A stretch of 64,000 nt of DNA, taken from assembly GCF_900114995.1 (NCBI RefSeq), contig NZ_FOUX01000001.1:2108001-2172000 (forward strand), read 5' to 3'. Source of the DNA: Chitinophaga sp. YR627. Its GTDB lineage: Bacteria > Bacteroidota > Bacteroidia > Chitinophagales > Chitinophagaceae. Position 1 is the stretch's first letter, and every line of letters starts with the position of its first letter. Below are positions 34,150 through 46,500 of the stretch, piece by piece. The notes under the pieces were generated by a model. The model ran no database searches. It was not told the DNA's origin and was given only the letters and a program-made list of their open reading frames with translations. The translations under genes and the position numbers were made by a program.

Positions 34150-34520
34150 AACACACCTCTTTCTTCAATAATTATAACAACTTGTAGCTATAAGTTGCCG
34201 CAATACCGTATTTGTAAGAATTTCTGCAACATCCTGCAGGCCCTCCACTCCTGCCCAAATGTAACTGTTTCATCACCTTACAATATGGAGCCTGTTTTCA
34301 GTGATGCTTCTGCACTTCTGTCAAATAGAGTGAACTCCCCTGTAGTCCTATGCCTTATCAGGGTTATTTCCAATAATACCTCTAAAGGAAACCAGCCATA
34401 TCACATTATATAATATCCATACCGTCCCCGCTGTTCCTGCTAACAAGCCTCCTCTCATAGCAGCCATCTACTACCTCTCAGCAATCACAATCACCTTACA
34501 CGACGGCCACCTGTAAAAAG
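34150..34520. other. gap between ispE and the giant repeat gene
   Basis: Between two converging genes. It contains only short frames without protein character, and I see no RNA gene or repeat. The strand-specific terminator of the giant gene follows. Confidence 0.5.
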
Positions 34521-34551
34521 AAAGGCGCCCCGGAATAACCGGGACGCCTTT
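34521..34551 (-). terminator. terminator of the giant repeat-protein gene
   Basis: 13-base arms AAAGGCGCCCCGG and CCGGGACGCCTTT pair with one mismatch around loop AATAA. On the minus strand it is followed by CTTTTTAC. It lies 21 bases after the stop codon. Confidence 0.85.
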
Positions 34552-34572
34552 GCCTATTGTACTTTACACTTC

Positions 34573-37500
34573 TTATCTGATAGCGGTCACTTCGCCTTTC
34601 ACAACATTTGTGTTGCCACCGAGCGATTTCTTATAGCTCAGCATCCAGACATAAGTTCCGTTTTCAACCAGGGCGCCTTTGTATCGGCCATCCCATCCGG
34701 TCTTCTGATCTTTACTTAAGAAGATCAGTTCACCCCAACGGTTGTAGATACGTAAGTCGTAGTCATACATCGGACCGCGAACGACAGGTCTGAAGATGTC
34801 GTTGTGTCCGTCACCGTTTGGCGTAAAGCCTGTCGGGAATTCTGGTTTAGCTTCACAAGGCTGATAGCGAACCACAATCTGGTCAGACATAGATCCACAA
34901 TCATTGGAGATTGTCACTGTGTAAGTGCCAGGAGTTGTCACTTTATAAGTAGCAGCGGTTGAACCATCCTGCCAACGTATAGTGTTACCTGCACCAGCGT
35001 TTACTCTCAGTGTCAGATCTTCACCGATACACAGCATAGTGTCTCTGCCCAGATCGAAGTCAGGAATACCTGCCACAGTTACATTCACACTATCCATGGT
35101 AATTCTTGAACAGAATCTGTCCATTACAGACACGATGTATTTACCAGCGCCAGTGATTTCTTTCACCGGATTCGTATCACCGTCATTCCAGAGGTAAGAG
35201 ATCGCATCAGGGTGAGTAGCGTCGATCACTACACGTCCACCGTTACAGAACTCTCTGTCTGGTCCGAGGTCAATACCCAGGTCAGGTCTTAAAGTGACGG
35301 TCACTTTATCAGTTACCACGCAACCATCGCGGGTTACAGTCACTGTGTAGTCACCTGGTCTTGATACTACGATCGAATTGGTGTTTTCACCAGTATTCCA
35401 GAGTACAGAACCTCCATCAGGTTCTACGTTCAGCATGACTGTTTCATTCGGACACAGTTCAGTATCGTCGGTCAGAACGATATTTGGCGGTGTACCTACG
35501 AGAACAACTGCTTCACCGTGATTAGAACAACCATTTACAGTCACATCCACACCATAAGTACCTGTTGTATTTACAGTGATAGAAGCGGTGGTTTCACCAG
35601 TTGACCATACATAGCTGCCACCTTCTACATAAGCGTTCAGTGTTACTGATTCGCCCTGACAGATAGCAGTGTCACGGATATTGATCGGCGGCGGCAGATT
35701 TACGATCACTTTCACAGAGTCTGTTGCAGAACAGATACCGTTGGTGACAGTCGCATAATAAGTACCAGCCGTGCTTACATCGATGGTTCTGGTAGTAGCA
35801 CCAGTTGACCAGCGGATGGTGTAAGCGTCGTTTGCGATACCGGCATCGAGGGTTGTTGTACTACCCTGACAGATAGTTACATCGTTACCCAGTTCAACCG
35901 TTGGTTTAGTTACATATTGCAGATCGTACGTGATAGGATCAGATACGCAACCAGTTACACCGTCAGTTACGATGAAGGTAGCCTGAGTGGCGCCATTCAG
36001 GTCAAACACGTTGCTGCTCTGTGTCAGCGGAGTGTTAACCGCAGTAGCCGGAACTACGCTCGTGAGGGTGAATTTAGGTTTGCTTACCTTATTCTCCAGC
36101 AGGATTGCAAATTTGGTATTATCTGAACAGTTAGCAGGCAGGGATGAAACCAGGGCCGGTTTCGGACAAGGATTCACCGTGATTGTCTGTACACGTTCAG
36201 TAGCTGTGTTACCACAAGCGTCAGTGATAGTCCATCTTCTTGTGATGGTATAACCAGCACACAGGTCTACTGTAAACGGATCCTGGATCATGATAGCCTT
36301 CTTAGGGAAGGTTGCATCACAATTGTCACGTGCATACAGTGTCGCAGCAGCAGGGATCGCATCACCACAATTCAACGTTACGTTTGCCGGAGCAGGATCG
36401 ATCGTTGGTCTTGTAGTATCCGTTACGGTGATCACCTGACGGAAGATAGCGGTGTTGTTACATGCGTCTTTCGCAGTCCAGATACGGATCAGACGGTAGT
36501 TGCTTGCACAGGCACCCTGGATCGTTTCACGTGTCTGAGTGTAACTGATCTTCACAGTGCTGCAATTGTCGGTTGCTCTCAGATTGGTCGGAGGAGCAGG
36601 AACTGCGTCACAGCTTACTGTTGTATCAGCAGGAGGTGCTACAACGAACACCGGCCTTGTAGTATCCTGTACAGTGATCACCTGTTGCATTACGTTCGTA
36701 TTACCACAGTTATCGGTAGCTGTCCAGGTACGTGTCAGTTTGTAGCTGCTTGCACAGGAAGAAGACAGATTATCTCTTCTCTCTGTAACTCTTACGGCTA
36801 CGGTTGAAGTACAGTTGTCTGTAGCTGTTATAGTTTCAACAGACGGTACCTTGTCGCAATCTACAGTGACTGCCGGAGGTACTGACATGGAGAATCTTGG
36901 CTTGATAGTATCCTGAACAGTGATCGTCTGCGTCAGTACGGTTTTGTTACCGCAAAGATCAGTAGCTGTCCAGGTACGGATGATCTGGTAGTTGTCAGTA
37001 CACTTGCTACCGGAGATGTTCTTACGGGTATCTACCGGATTGATAGTGAGGACACCAGGCGTACAGTTGTCAGTCGCTGTCATTGGCGTACCGGCAGGAA
37101 CCTTATCACAGTCAACGGTGATATTGGTCGGAGCCGTACCGTCAAATACAGGAGGCGTCATGTCTCTTACAGTGATGATCTGTCTCAGCGTGTCGCTCGC
37201 GTTACCACAAGCATCAACTGCAACCCATTTACGGATCAGCTGATAGTTGCTGGCACAGGCACCTGGCTGGTCGATTCTCACTTCGATCGGAGTGATCGTC
37301 ATAGCGCCATTACAAGCGTCGTTTGCAGGCAGGGTAACCGCTGCAGGTACTTTATCACAATCTACAGTGATGTTGGCAGGAGCTGTACCTGTGATTACAG
37401 GCGCTTTCGTGTCTACCACAGTGATTGTCTGCTGTGCCTGAGTAGTCAGACCACAACGGTCGGTAGCTGTCCATGTACGTCTTACCGTGAATGTACAAGC

Positions 37501-40500
37501 GTCAACCGTTACTGTTACGTCGTTGTAAGTGATGCTCAGTGGCTCATTGTCATAAGGAGCATGGCTGAACACCGGTGTACCGAATTTCTGGGTGTAGTCA
37601 GTACCCTGTTCGCAATCCACTGTCAGCGGACCAGGAACGGATATCACTACCGGAGGAATGTTCATCAGGGTCAGCATTACTGCGTTGCTGATGTTACCGG
37701 TACATGCACCGGACATTACCACACGTCTGTACCAGGTATTACGGGTGATCATCGGAGGAGTGAATGTTGCATTGGTACCACCTACGGTTACGTTTGCGAA
37801 ACCGACTGTTGCGCTGGTCGTACTTACCTGCCACTGATAAGTGAAGGTACCGTTACCACCGCTCAGGGTAGCACCCTGCAGCATTGCAGGAGTTTCATTT
37901 GCACAAAGCAGCTGATCAGCGGTGATGGTGTTACCCAGGATCATTGCCTGGTTGGTCAGCACCACGTCATCAGGAGTCGATGTACATGTTCCGTTAGAGA
38001 TCGTCCAGCGCAGGGTTACTGTCTGACCCGGAGCCACTCTTACAGTAGTAGAAGGATTGTTCGGATCTGTGATCGTTGCAGTACCGCTTACGATTGTCCA
38101 GATACCTCTCGCTGTAGCAGGAGCAGGTACGTTAGCTGACATTGTGAAGATCGGATCGTCACAATGAACCTGGTCAGGACCAGCAGCCGCGTTGGATGGC
38201 ATTTCGTAGTTGGTCAGGATCACATTATCAGAAGTCGTACAAACACCATTTGTGATAGTCCATGTCGCTGTTACCGTCAGACCCGCAGGTACGTTGATCA
38301 CAGCATTAGGATTGGTGCTGTCAGCTACTGCGAAGGAAGCCAGAGAACCAGCAGGCAGACTCCATTTACCTGTACCTACAGTTGGCGCCTGAGCAGCCAT
38401 TGTGAATGCAGGAGTATTACAATGTGTCTGATCTGCACCGGCATTAGCAGCAGCAGGAGCCACAAAGTTGGTCAGTCTAACTGTATCTCTTGTCACGCAG
38501 ACACCGTTGGAGATAGTCCATACCGCGTCAACTGTTACACCGGCAGGTACGTTGATTACCGCATTCTGTCTGGTGCTGTCAGCTACCGCGAAGGATGCAC
38601 CGGTACCAGTAACTGGTACGAGGCTCCATTTACCTGTACCTACAGAAGCAGCGTTAGCAGCCATTGTAAAGGCAGGTGTATTACACTGTGCCTGGTCAGG
38701 ACCGGCAGCAGCGGTTGTTGGCATTACAAAGTTGGTCAGTCTTACAGTATCTCTTGTTACGCAGACACCGTTAGAGATAGTCCACACCGCGTCAACTGTT
38801 ACACCGGCAGGTACGGTGATTACCGCATTCTGTCTGGTGCTGTCAGCTACTGCGAAGGATGCACCGGTACCAGTTACTGGCACAAGGCTCCATTTACCTG
38901 TACCTACAGAAGCAGCGTTAGCAGCCATTGTAAAGGCAGGTGTGTTACACTGCGCCTGATCAGGACCAGCAGCAGCGGCAGTTGGCATTTCGTAGTTGGT
39001 CAGCGCTACAGTGTCTCTGGTTTCACACACACCATTGGTGATGATCCACACAGCCTGTGCTGTTACGCCTACCGGAACATTAAATACAGCAGTTGGATTG
39101 GTACTGTCAGCTACTGCGAAAGAAGCAGTGTTGCCAGGAACCAGGCTCCATTTACCTACACCTACGTTGGCAACGTTAGCAGCCATTGTGAAGGCAGGTG
39201 TATTACATTTCTGCTGGTCAGGACCGGCAACAGCAGCAGCTGGCATCACTCTGTTGGTCAGTACAACATCGTCAGATGTTACACAATAACCATTCGTGAT
39301 GGTCCATGTAGCTGTTACGGTTACGCCCGCAGGAACGGTGATTACCGCATTTGGATTAGTACTGTCGGATACTGCGAAAGAAGCAGTAGTACCAGGTGTC
39401 AGGCTCCATTTACCTACACCAACAGAAGCTGTGTTAGCAGCCATTCTGAAGGCAGGGATGTTACAATGTTCCTGGTCAGGTCCTGCATCCGCAGCAGTTG
39501 GCATCACATCGTTAGTCAGCAACACAGTGTCTGAAGTAGGACATGTACCGTTCGTGATCGTCCAGATAGCGGTTACTGTAGTACCCACAGGAACAGTGAT
39601 CAGCGCAGAAGGATTGTTGTCATCACCTGCATTGATTGAACCCGGAGAACCAGCAGCCAGTGTCCAGGTACCGGTAGCACCAGGAACATCCGGTGCGTTA
39701 GCACCCATATAGAACGTAGAGATATTACATTCACGCTGATCCACACCCGCGTTAGCCGGAGAAGGAGTCAGGTAGTTGGTCAGTTCAATGTCATCAAAGT
39801 TTGAACATGTACCATTTGTGAGCGTCCAGCGCAGGATAGCTGTTTCACCGTTCGGCACATTAATGTGCGCTACAGGGTTATTTTCTTCACCCGCTGCGAT
39901 CGTTGCGTTACCGCTTACCACAGACCACGTACCGGTAGCACCCGTAACTGTCGGCGCATTCGCAGCAGTTACAAAGTCAGCACCAGCACATTTTTCCTGG
40001 TCAGGACCGGCATTCGCCAGATTTGGTTCCTGGAAGTTGGTCAGTGTTACATCATCTGAAGTGGTACAAACACCGTTGGTGATCGTCCATCTCAGGGTTA
40101 CTGATGTACCGGCAGGGATTGTGATACTTGCTGTACGGTTATTCACCTGAGCAGCAGGGAAAGTAAATCCTGCAGGAGTAGAAGAAACTACACTCCATAC
40201 ACCAGTTCCTACAGAAGGAGCATTTGCCGCCAGTGTGAATGTAGACGTATTGTTACATTCCTGCTGGTCAGGACCTGCATTGGCAGGAGTTGGTGCCGCG
40301 AAGTTGGTCAGCACTACATCATCTGTTGCAGAACAGGTACCGTTTGTAGCGGTCCAGCGCAGGGTCACGGTTGTACCGGCTGGTACGGTGATCGCTGCGG
40401 TTGGGTTGTTCACGCTTCCGGCAGGGAAAGTGAATCCTGCAGGAGTAGAAGAAACCACACTCCATGCACCTGTTCCTACCGTGATGGTGTTAGCCGCCAG

Positions 40501-43500
40501 GGTGAAAGCAGAGGTGTTACACTTAGACTGATCAGCGCCAGCATTTGGTGTGGTTGGAGGTGCATCATTTCTTAATACTACATCGTCGGTAGAAGTACAC
40601 ACACCGTTTGTAATAGTCCAGCGCAGAGTCACTGTAGTACCTACAGGAACAGTGATCGCAGCAGTTGGGTTACTTACGCTTCCGGCAGGGAAAGTGAATC
40701 CGGCAGGTGTAGCAGAAACTACGCTCCATGCACCGGTTCCTACTGTTGGCGTATTAGCGGCGAGTGTGAAAGATGTATTGTTACATTGTGCCTGATCAGG
40801 ACCGGCAGCTGCTGTTGTCGGCAGTGGTCTGTTCGTCAGGACAACATCATCAGTTGATGTACAAACGCCGTTTGTGATGGTCCAGCGCAGTGTTACTGTA
40901 GTACCCACAGGGATCGTTACAGCAGCGTTGCGATTGGTCATCTGAGCGGCAGTTAAAGTGAAACCAGCTGGAGCAGAAGAAACTACGCTCCATGCACCGG
41001 TACCAATGGTTGGTGCGTTACCAGCCAGCGTGAAGGCTGACACGTTACACTGTTCCTGGTCCGGACCTGCGTTCGACGTAGTCGGAGGCGCAAAGTTGGT
41101 CAGTGTTAAAGAAGAAGAAACTGTACATGTACCATTTGTTACTGTCCATGTAGCTGTTACAACTACACCTACAGGAACGTTAATGGTAGTGGTCGGACTG
41201 GTTGCGCTGCCAGTAATGGTAGCACCAGTACCCGTTACCGGAGTCAGTGTCCACGTACCTGTACCTACTGCCGGCGTGTTAGCCGCCATAGTAAAGGAAG
41301 GCGTGTTACATTTCTGCTGGTTCGGACCCGCAACCGAAGTTGGTAATGCGTTGTTGGTCAGGGTAACAGTAGAAGAAACAGAACAGGTACCGTTCACAAC
41401 GGTCCATGTTGCAACTACTGAAGAACCGGCAGGAACATTGATCACCGCAGCAGGGTTATTCTGCTGACCGGCAGTGATAGTGGCAGCAGAACCCGTAGGC
41501 AGCGTCCATGTACCTGTACCTACCGCTGGGGTGTTAGCCGCCATGGTGAAGGTAGTAGTGTTACATTTCGTCTGATTCGCGCCCGCATTTGCAGTTGGCA
41601 GTACATCGTTTCTCAGCACAACTATATCGCTGGTTGTACATGTACCATTTGTGATAGTCCATACCGCGTTTACAGTTACACCTGCAGGAACGTTGATAGT
41701 AGTAACCGGATTGTTTACGCTTCCTGTGATAGTAGCACCGGTACCAACCACTGGAGTCAGTGTCCATGTACCTGTACCTACAGAAGCAGCGTTAGCAGCC
41801 GTCGTGAAGGAAGGCGTATTACATTTAGACTGGTCAGGACCAGCATTTGCAGCAGTTGGTGCTGCGAAGTTTGTGATCACTACATCATCTGTAGATGAAC
41901 AAACACCGTTGGTAATTGTCCAGCGCAGTGTCACCGTTGTACCGGCTGGTACGCTGATAGCAGCTGTTCTGTTATTTACCTGGGCAGCAGGGAAAGTAAA
42001 TCCGGCAGGTGTAGAAGAAACTACGCTCCATGCACCTGTTCCTATGGTTGGCGCGTTAGCAGCCAGCGTGAAGGACGGATTGTTACAATTGGACTGGTCA
42101 GGACCTGCGTTAGAAGTAGTTGGTGTTGCGAAGTTGGTCAACACAACATCATCTGTAGCAGAGCACGTACCGTTTGTAGCAGTCCAGCGCAGGGTCACGG
42201 TTGTACCGGCTGGTACGGTGATCGCTGCGGTTGGGTTGTTTACGCTTCCGGCAGGGAAAGTAAATCCGGCAGGTGTAGAAGAAACTACACTCCATGCCCC
42301 TGTTCCTACCGTGATGGTGTTAGCCGCCAGGGTGAAAGCAGAGATGTTACACTTAGACTGATCAGGACCAGCGTTTGGTGTAGTTGGAGGTGCATCGTTC
42401 CTTAATACTACATCGTCGGTAGAAGTACACACACCATTAGTAATGGTCCAGCGCAGGGTCACTGTTGTACCTACAGGAACAGTGATAGCAGCGGTTGGGT
42501 TACTTACGCTACCAGCAGGGAAAGTGAATCCGGCAGGTGTAGCAGAAACTACGCTCCATGCACCGGTACCTACTGTTGGCGTATTAGCGGCGAGTGTGAA
42601 AGAAGTATTGTTACATTTTGCCTGATCAGCACCGGCAGCTGCAGTTGTCGGCAGCGGTCTGTTGATCAGCACAACATCATCAGTAGATGTACAAAGGCCG
42701 TTTGTGATGGTCCAGCGCAGTGTTACTGTAGTACCCACAGGGATAGTTATAGCAGCGTTGCGGTTGCTCATCTGAGCGGCAGTTAAAGTAAAACCAGCAG
42801 GAGCAGAAGAAACTACGCTCCATGCACCGGTACCAATGGTTGGTGCGTTACCAGCCAGGGTGAAGGATGAAACGTTACATTTTTCCTGATCCGGACCTGC
42901 GTTCGACGTGGTCGGAGGCGCGAAGTTGGTCAGTGTTACGGAAGAAGACGCAGTACAGCTACCATTTGTTACTGTCCATGTAGCTGTTACAACTACACCA
43001 GCAGGAACGTTAATAGTAGTGGTCGGACTGGTTGCGCTGCCAGTGATGGTAGCACCAGTACCCGTTACCGGAGTCAGTGTCCATGTACCGGTACCTACAG
43101 TTGGTGCAGTTGCACCCATGGTGAAGGTCGGCGTGTTACATTTAGACTGATTTGAACCAGCAACAGCAGTAGGCTGCGCGTAGTTGGTCAGTGTTACAAA
43201 TGAAGTAGCCGTACAGATACCATTTGTTACTGTCCATGTAGCTCTTACAACTACACCGGCAGGAACGTTGATAGTAGTAGACGGAGTGGTAGCGCTACCG
43301 GTAATGGTAGCACCTGTGCCGGTTACCGGTGTCAGTGTCCATGTACCTGATCCTACTGAAGGCGTGTTAGCTGTTACATTGAAGCCAGGTGTGTTACACT
43401 TCGACTGGTCAGTACCAGCATTGGAGGTAGGGAGTACATCATTTCTGAGAACAGCGAAATCGCTGCTGGTACAGGTACCATTAGTAATAGTCCATACCGC

Positions 43501-46500
43501 GTTTACAGTAACGCCAGCAGGAACGTTGATCGTAGTGGTCGGCGTGGTAGCACTACCAGTGATGGTAGCACCGGTACCAGTTACCGCAACCAGTGTCCAG
43601 GTGCCTGTACCCAGTGTCGGCGTGTTGCCGGTCACTGTAAAGCCAGGTGTATTACATTTGGTCTGGTCAGCACCCGCATTTGCAGTAGTTGGCTGTTGAT
43701 AAACAGTTACAGTACCGCTTGCGCAGGTAGTATTACCACAACCACCGACAGTGCTTTCAGCACGTACATAATAAGTGGTGGTAGCAGTGATGTTATTTAC
43801 AGTGATAGTTGCACCGGTACCGATTGAAGTACCTGTTCCGCAACCACCTGCGTACCATCTCCATACTGCATTTGGTGTACCGTTTGGCTGAGTACCCAGG
43901 CTACCTCCTACAACAGTCAGTGTAGTGGAACCGGTTACGCAGATACCAGGTGTACCTACAGTTACGGAAGTCGGAGCAGTTGGAGGCGTTGCTACACCTA
44001 CCGTGAAAGTGATTGTAGAGTCACAACCCGCAGACGAGCTGTTTTTATAGCTCATGTTGAAGCTATAGTTACCAGCTGGTGTGTTTGCAGGGATGTTGAA
44101 GGTCATCGGCCATGCTCTGATGGTATCATTGGTGATAGCCGTGAAGCCTGGCATAGCTGGCGTACCAGTGGTCAGTGTATACACATTAGGATTACCTTTT
44201 GTGGAGATGGTGTCCAGGGAGAAGGTAGTCGCTGTGTTACAAAGAACCGGTACTGGTTGCAGTCTGATAACTGGTTTGGTTGTTTTGTGCAATACAACCT
44301 GGTCTACGTTTGGCGTACAACCCGCTGCATTGGTGATCGACCATTCCAGTACGATATCCTGCTCATTTACCAGAGAGGTAACTGTGGTATTATATTGATG
44401 TATGTTCGCGATGGTCGCGTTACCACTTACCAGTCTCCAGGTACCTGTCTCCGCATACAATCCTGTAAGCGTTGGATCAGGTCGGCTGGCCTGCATGGTG
44501 AATACATTATTATTACCACAAAGTGTAGTATCCGGACCTGCATCGCTGTAAGACGGATCGTACAGGAGAGACAGGGTTACGGTGTCAGTGCTTGCGCAGG
44601 AATTGTTGACTGTGCTTTTTACAGTCCATCTGAATCTTACGCTGGTACCACCCTTTTTCAGCGTTACCCTTGTGTTACGAAGTGTAGGCAGGAGGATGTT
44701 TGCGTAGTCTTTCAGGTTTACACCTACTGTATCAGGAGGTGCAGCCGGACCCCAGATGGAGTCAATTGTCCATACACCGCTTTCACCAGTATTCAGCGTT
44801 GCTGCCATAGTGAAGTTACCGGAAGAGTTAGTGCTCGCACACATGTATTGTGACGGACCAGCTTCGGCTACGGGTATTGGTGTTACATTAACAACGAATG
44901 GTGCGGATTGTACCTTACATATATCACCAGGCGTGCTTACAATAACGGTGAATACGCCTTCAGCTGCATTATTTATCTGCACCTGAGAAAGCGTTGTCAG
45001 ACCATCGTATGCCGGTAACGGCGTGAGGGTACCACTTCCATTAGGACCCTGATACCATTTAATAATGTTAGTACCATTATTAATAGCATCATTGATCTTG
45101 ATATCAACAGAGGAACCTTCACAGATATTCTGTGAAGTAGAGAGTACTTCTACAATTGGTGATTCTACGGAACTGATAAATGCGGTATTTGAGTCGATAC
45201 ACGTATGTCCGTCCGCATAATCCACATAACCGTATACCATAATAGTGGTATCACCCAACACCTGGATGGTACGGGTATCACCTACATATCCCGGAAGGTC
45301 TCTCCACGTAAAGCGGTCGAAACCACCCGAAGCCTGTAATTCAACAAATGCGCCCGCGCAGACCTTGCTCTTGGTCAGGTACAGCTGAGGCATTGGTAGT
45401 ATCGTTAGCCGGACGAATTCCGAGGGGGCGGCACACGTGACCGAGTTACTCCCGACTTCATAAATACGTACGCGGAAACGATAGGAAGTGGGAACGTTCC
45501 TGGTACCTTTCAGTTCACCAGGTCCGATAACCAGTTCTTTTGCTGTATTGGTACCAAATGGAACGTTTACATAAGTGAGACCTTCGTCATCACTCATTTC
45601 CCATTGGTAAGCCGGATTTGTAAAGTAATCAGTAGGGGTATAGTTGGATGTCAGGGTAATAGGAGCGCCTTCGCAGACTACTTCCGCGAGGTTATCTGTC
45701 TTACCTTTAATAGATGCGGTGATGCTTGGGCTACAATATGCGAATTCGATATCGTCAATCGCGATATCGTTACCACAACCACCATCCATGTCGTTCATGA
45801 TAATAACCTTAACGGAGTCAATATTGGACGGTACCGTAAATGAGCCACCATATTTTTGCCAGCTCGATTTAGCGTTACTGAGGTCCATTGACACGTTATA
45901 GGTCGGGAAGTTTGCCAGGATCTGGCTTGGGTTGGCGGCATTCACCACCTGGAAGGTCACACCAGCATATTGATATTTGCTGACACAACCACTTTCAAAA
46001 ACGCCAATAGGGTTGATGTTGATCAACCATGCACTAAAGTTGTATACAGAACCGCGACAGAGACCTGTTACTGTTTTCTGATACATTCTTTTCGGGAGAT
46101 AAGCGGAGTTCGCAACGAGCATCGCACCACGGTTGTTACCGGTGTGGTCAGTGTTGTTCACCCAGTCTCCCTTCAGCTGGGTCGTGTTGGAAATCGAATA
46201 ATAGTTATCCGCAAGATCTCCTGAACCCTGATAGTCGTAGGTTACTACGCCATCGATCGGATATTTTCTGCGGGTCACGCCGTTGGCCATCGTACCAAAG
46301 TCTTCAAAGAAACCTGGTTTGTCGTTGGCCTCGTTGGATCCACAGATATTGATAGTACAGTCATGCGCTACAATCGTACGGGTGGTGGTATAAGTTCTTA
46401 CCGTTGACCCATTATTGTACGTATAGGGAATGGATATGTTCACGGTGTAAGTACCGGGCTGCATGAACTGCAGGGTCAGCGACATTGTTTTTTGTAGCTT

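Noticed and set aside
37940..43692. Regularly spaced repeats as a possible CRISPR array
   Set aside because: The period is about 261 bp, the whole unit is conserved and it encodes protein modules in one frame. There are no short repeats with unique spacers and no cas genes.
37561..43699. Long plus-strand open frames opposite the repeat region of the giant gene
   Set aside because: They are antisense shadows: the in-frame repeats on the minus strand keep the opposite frames open periodically. Their translations are themselves repetitive and have no start-site or domain support.
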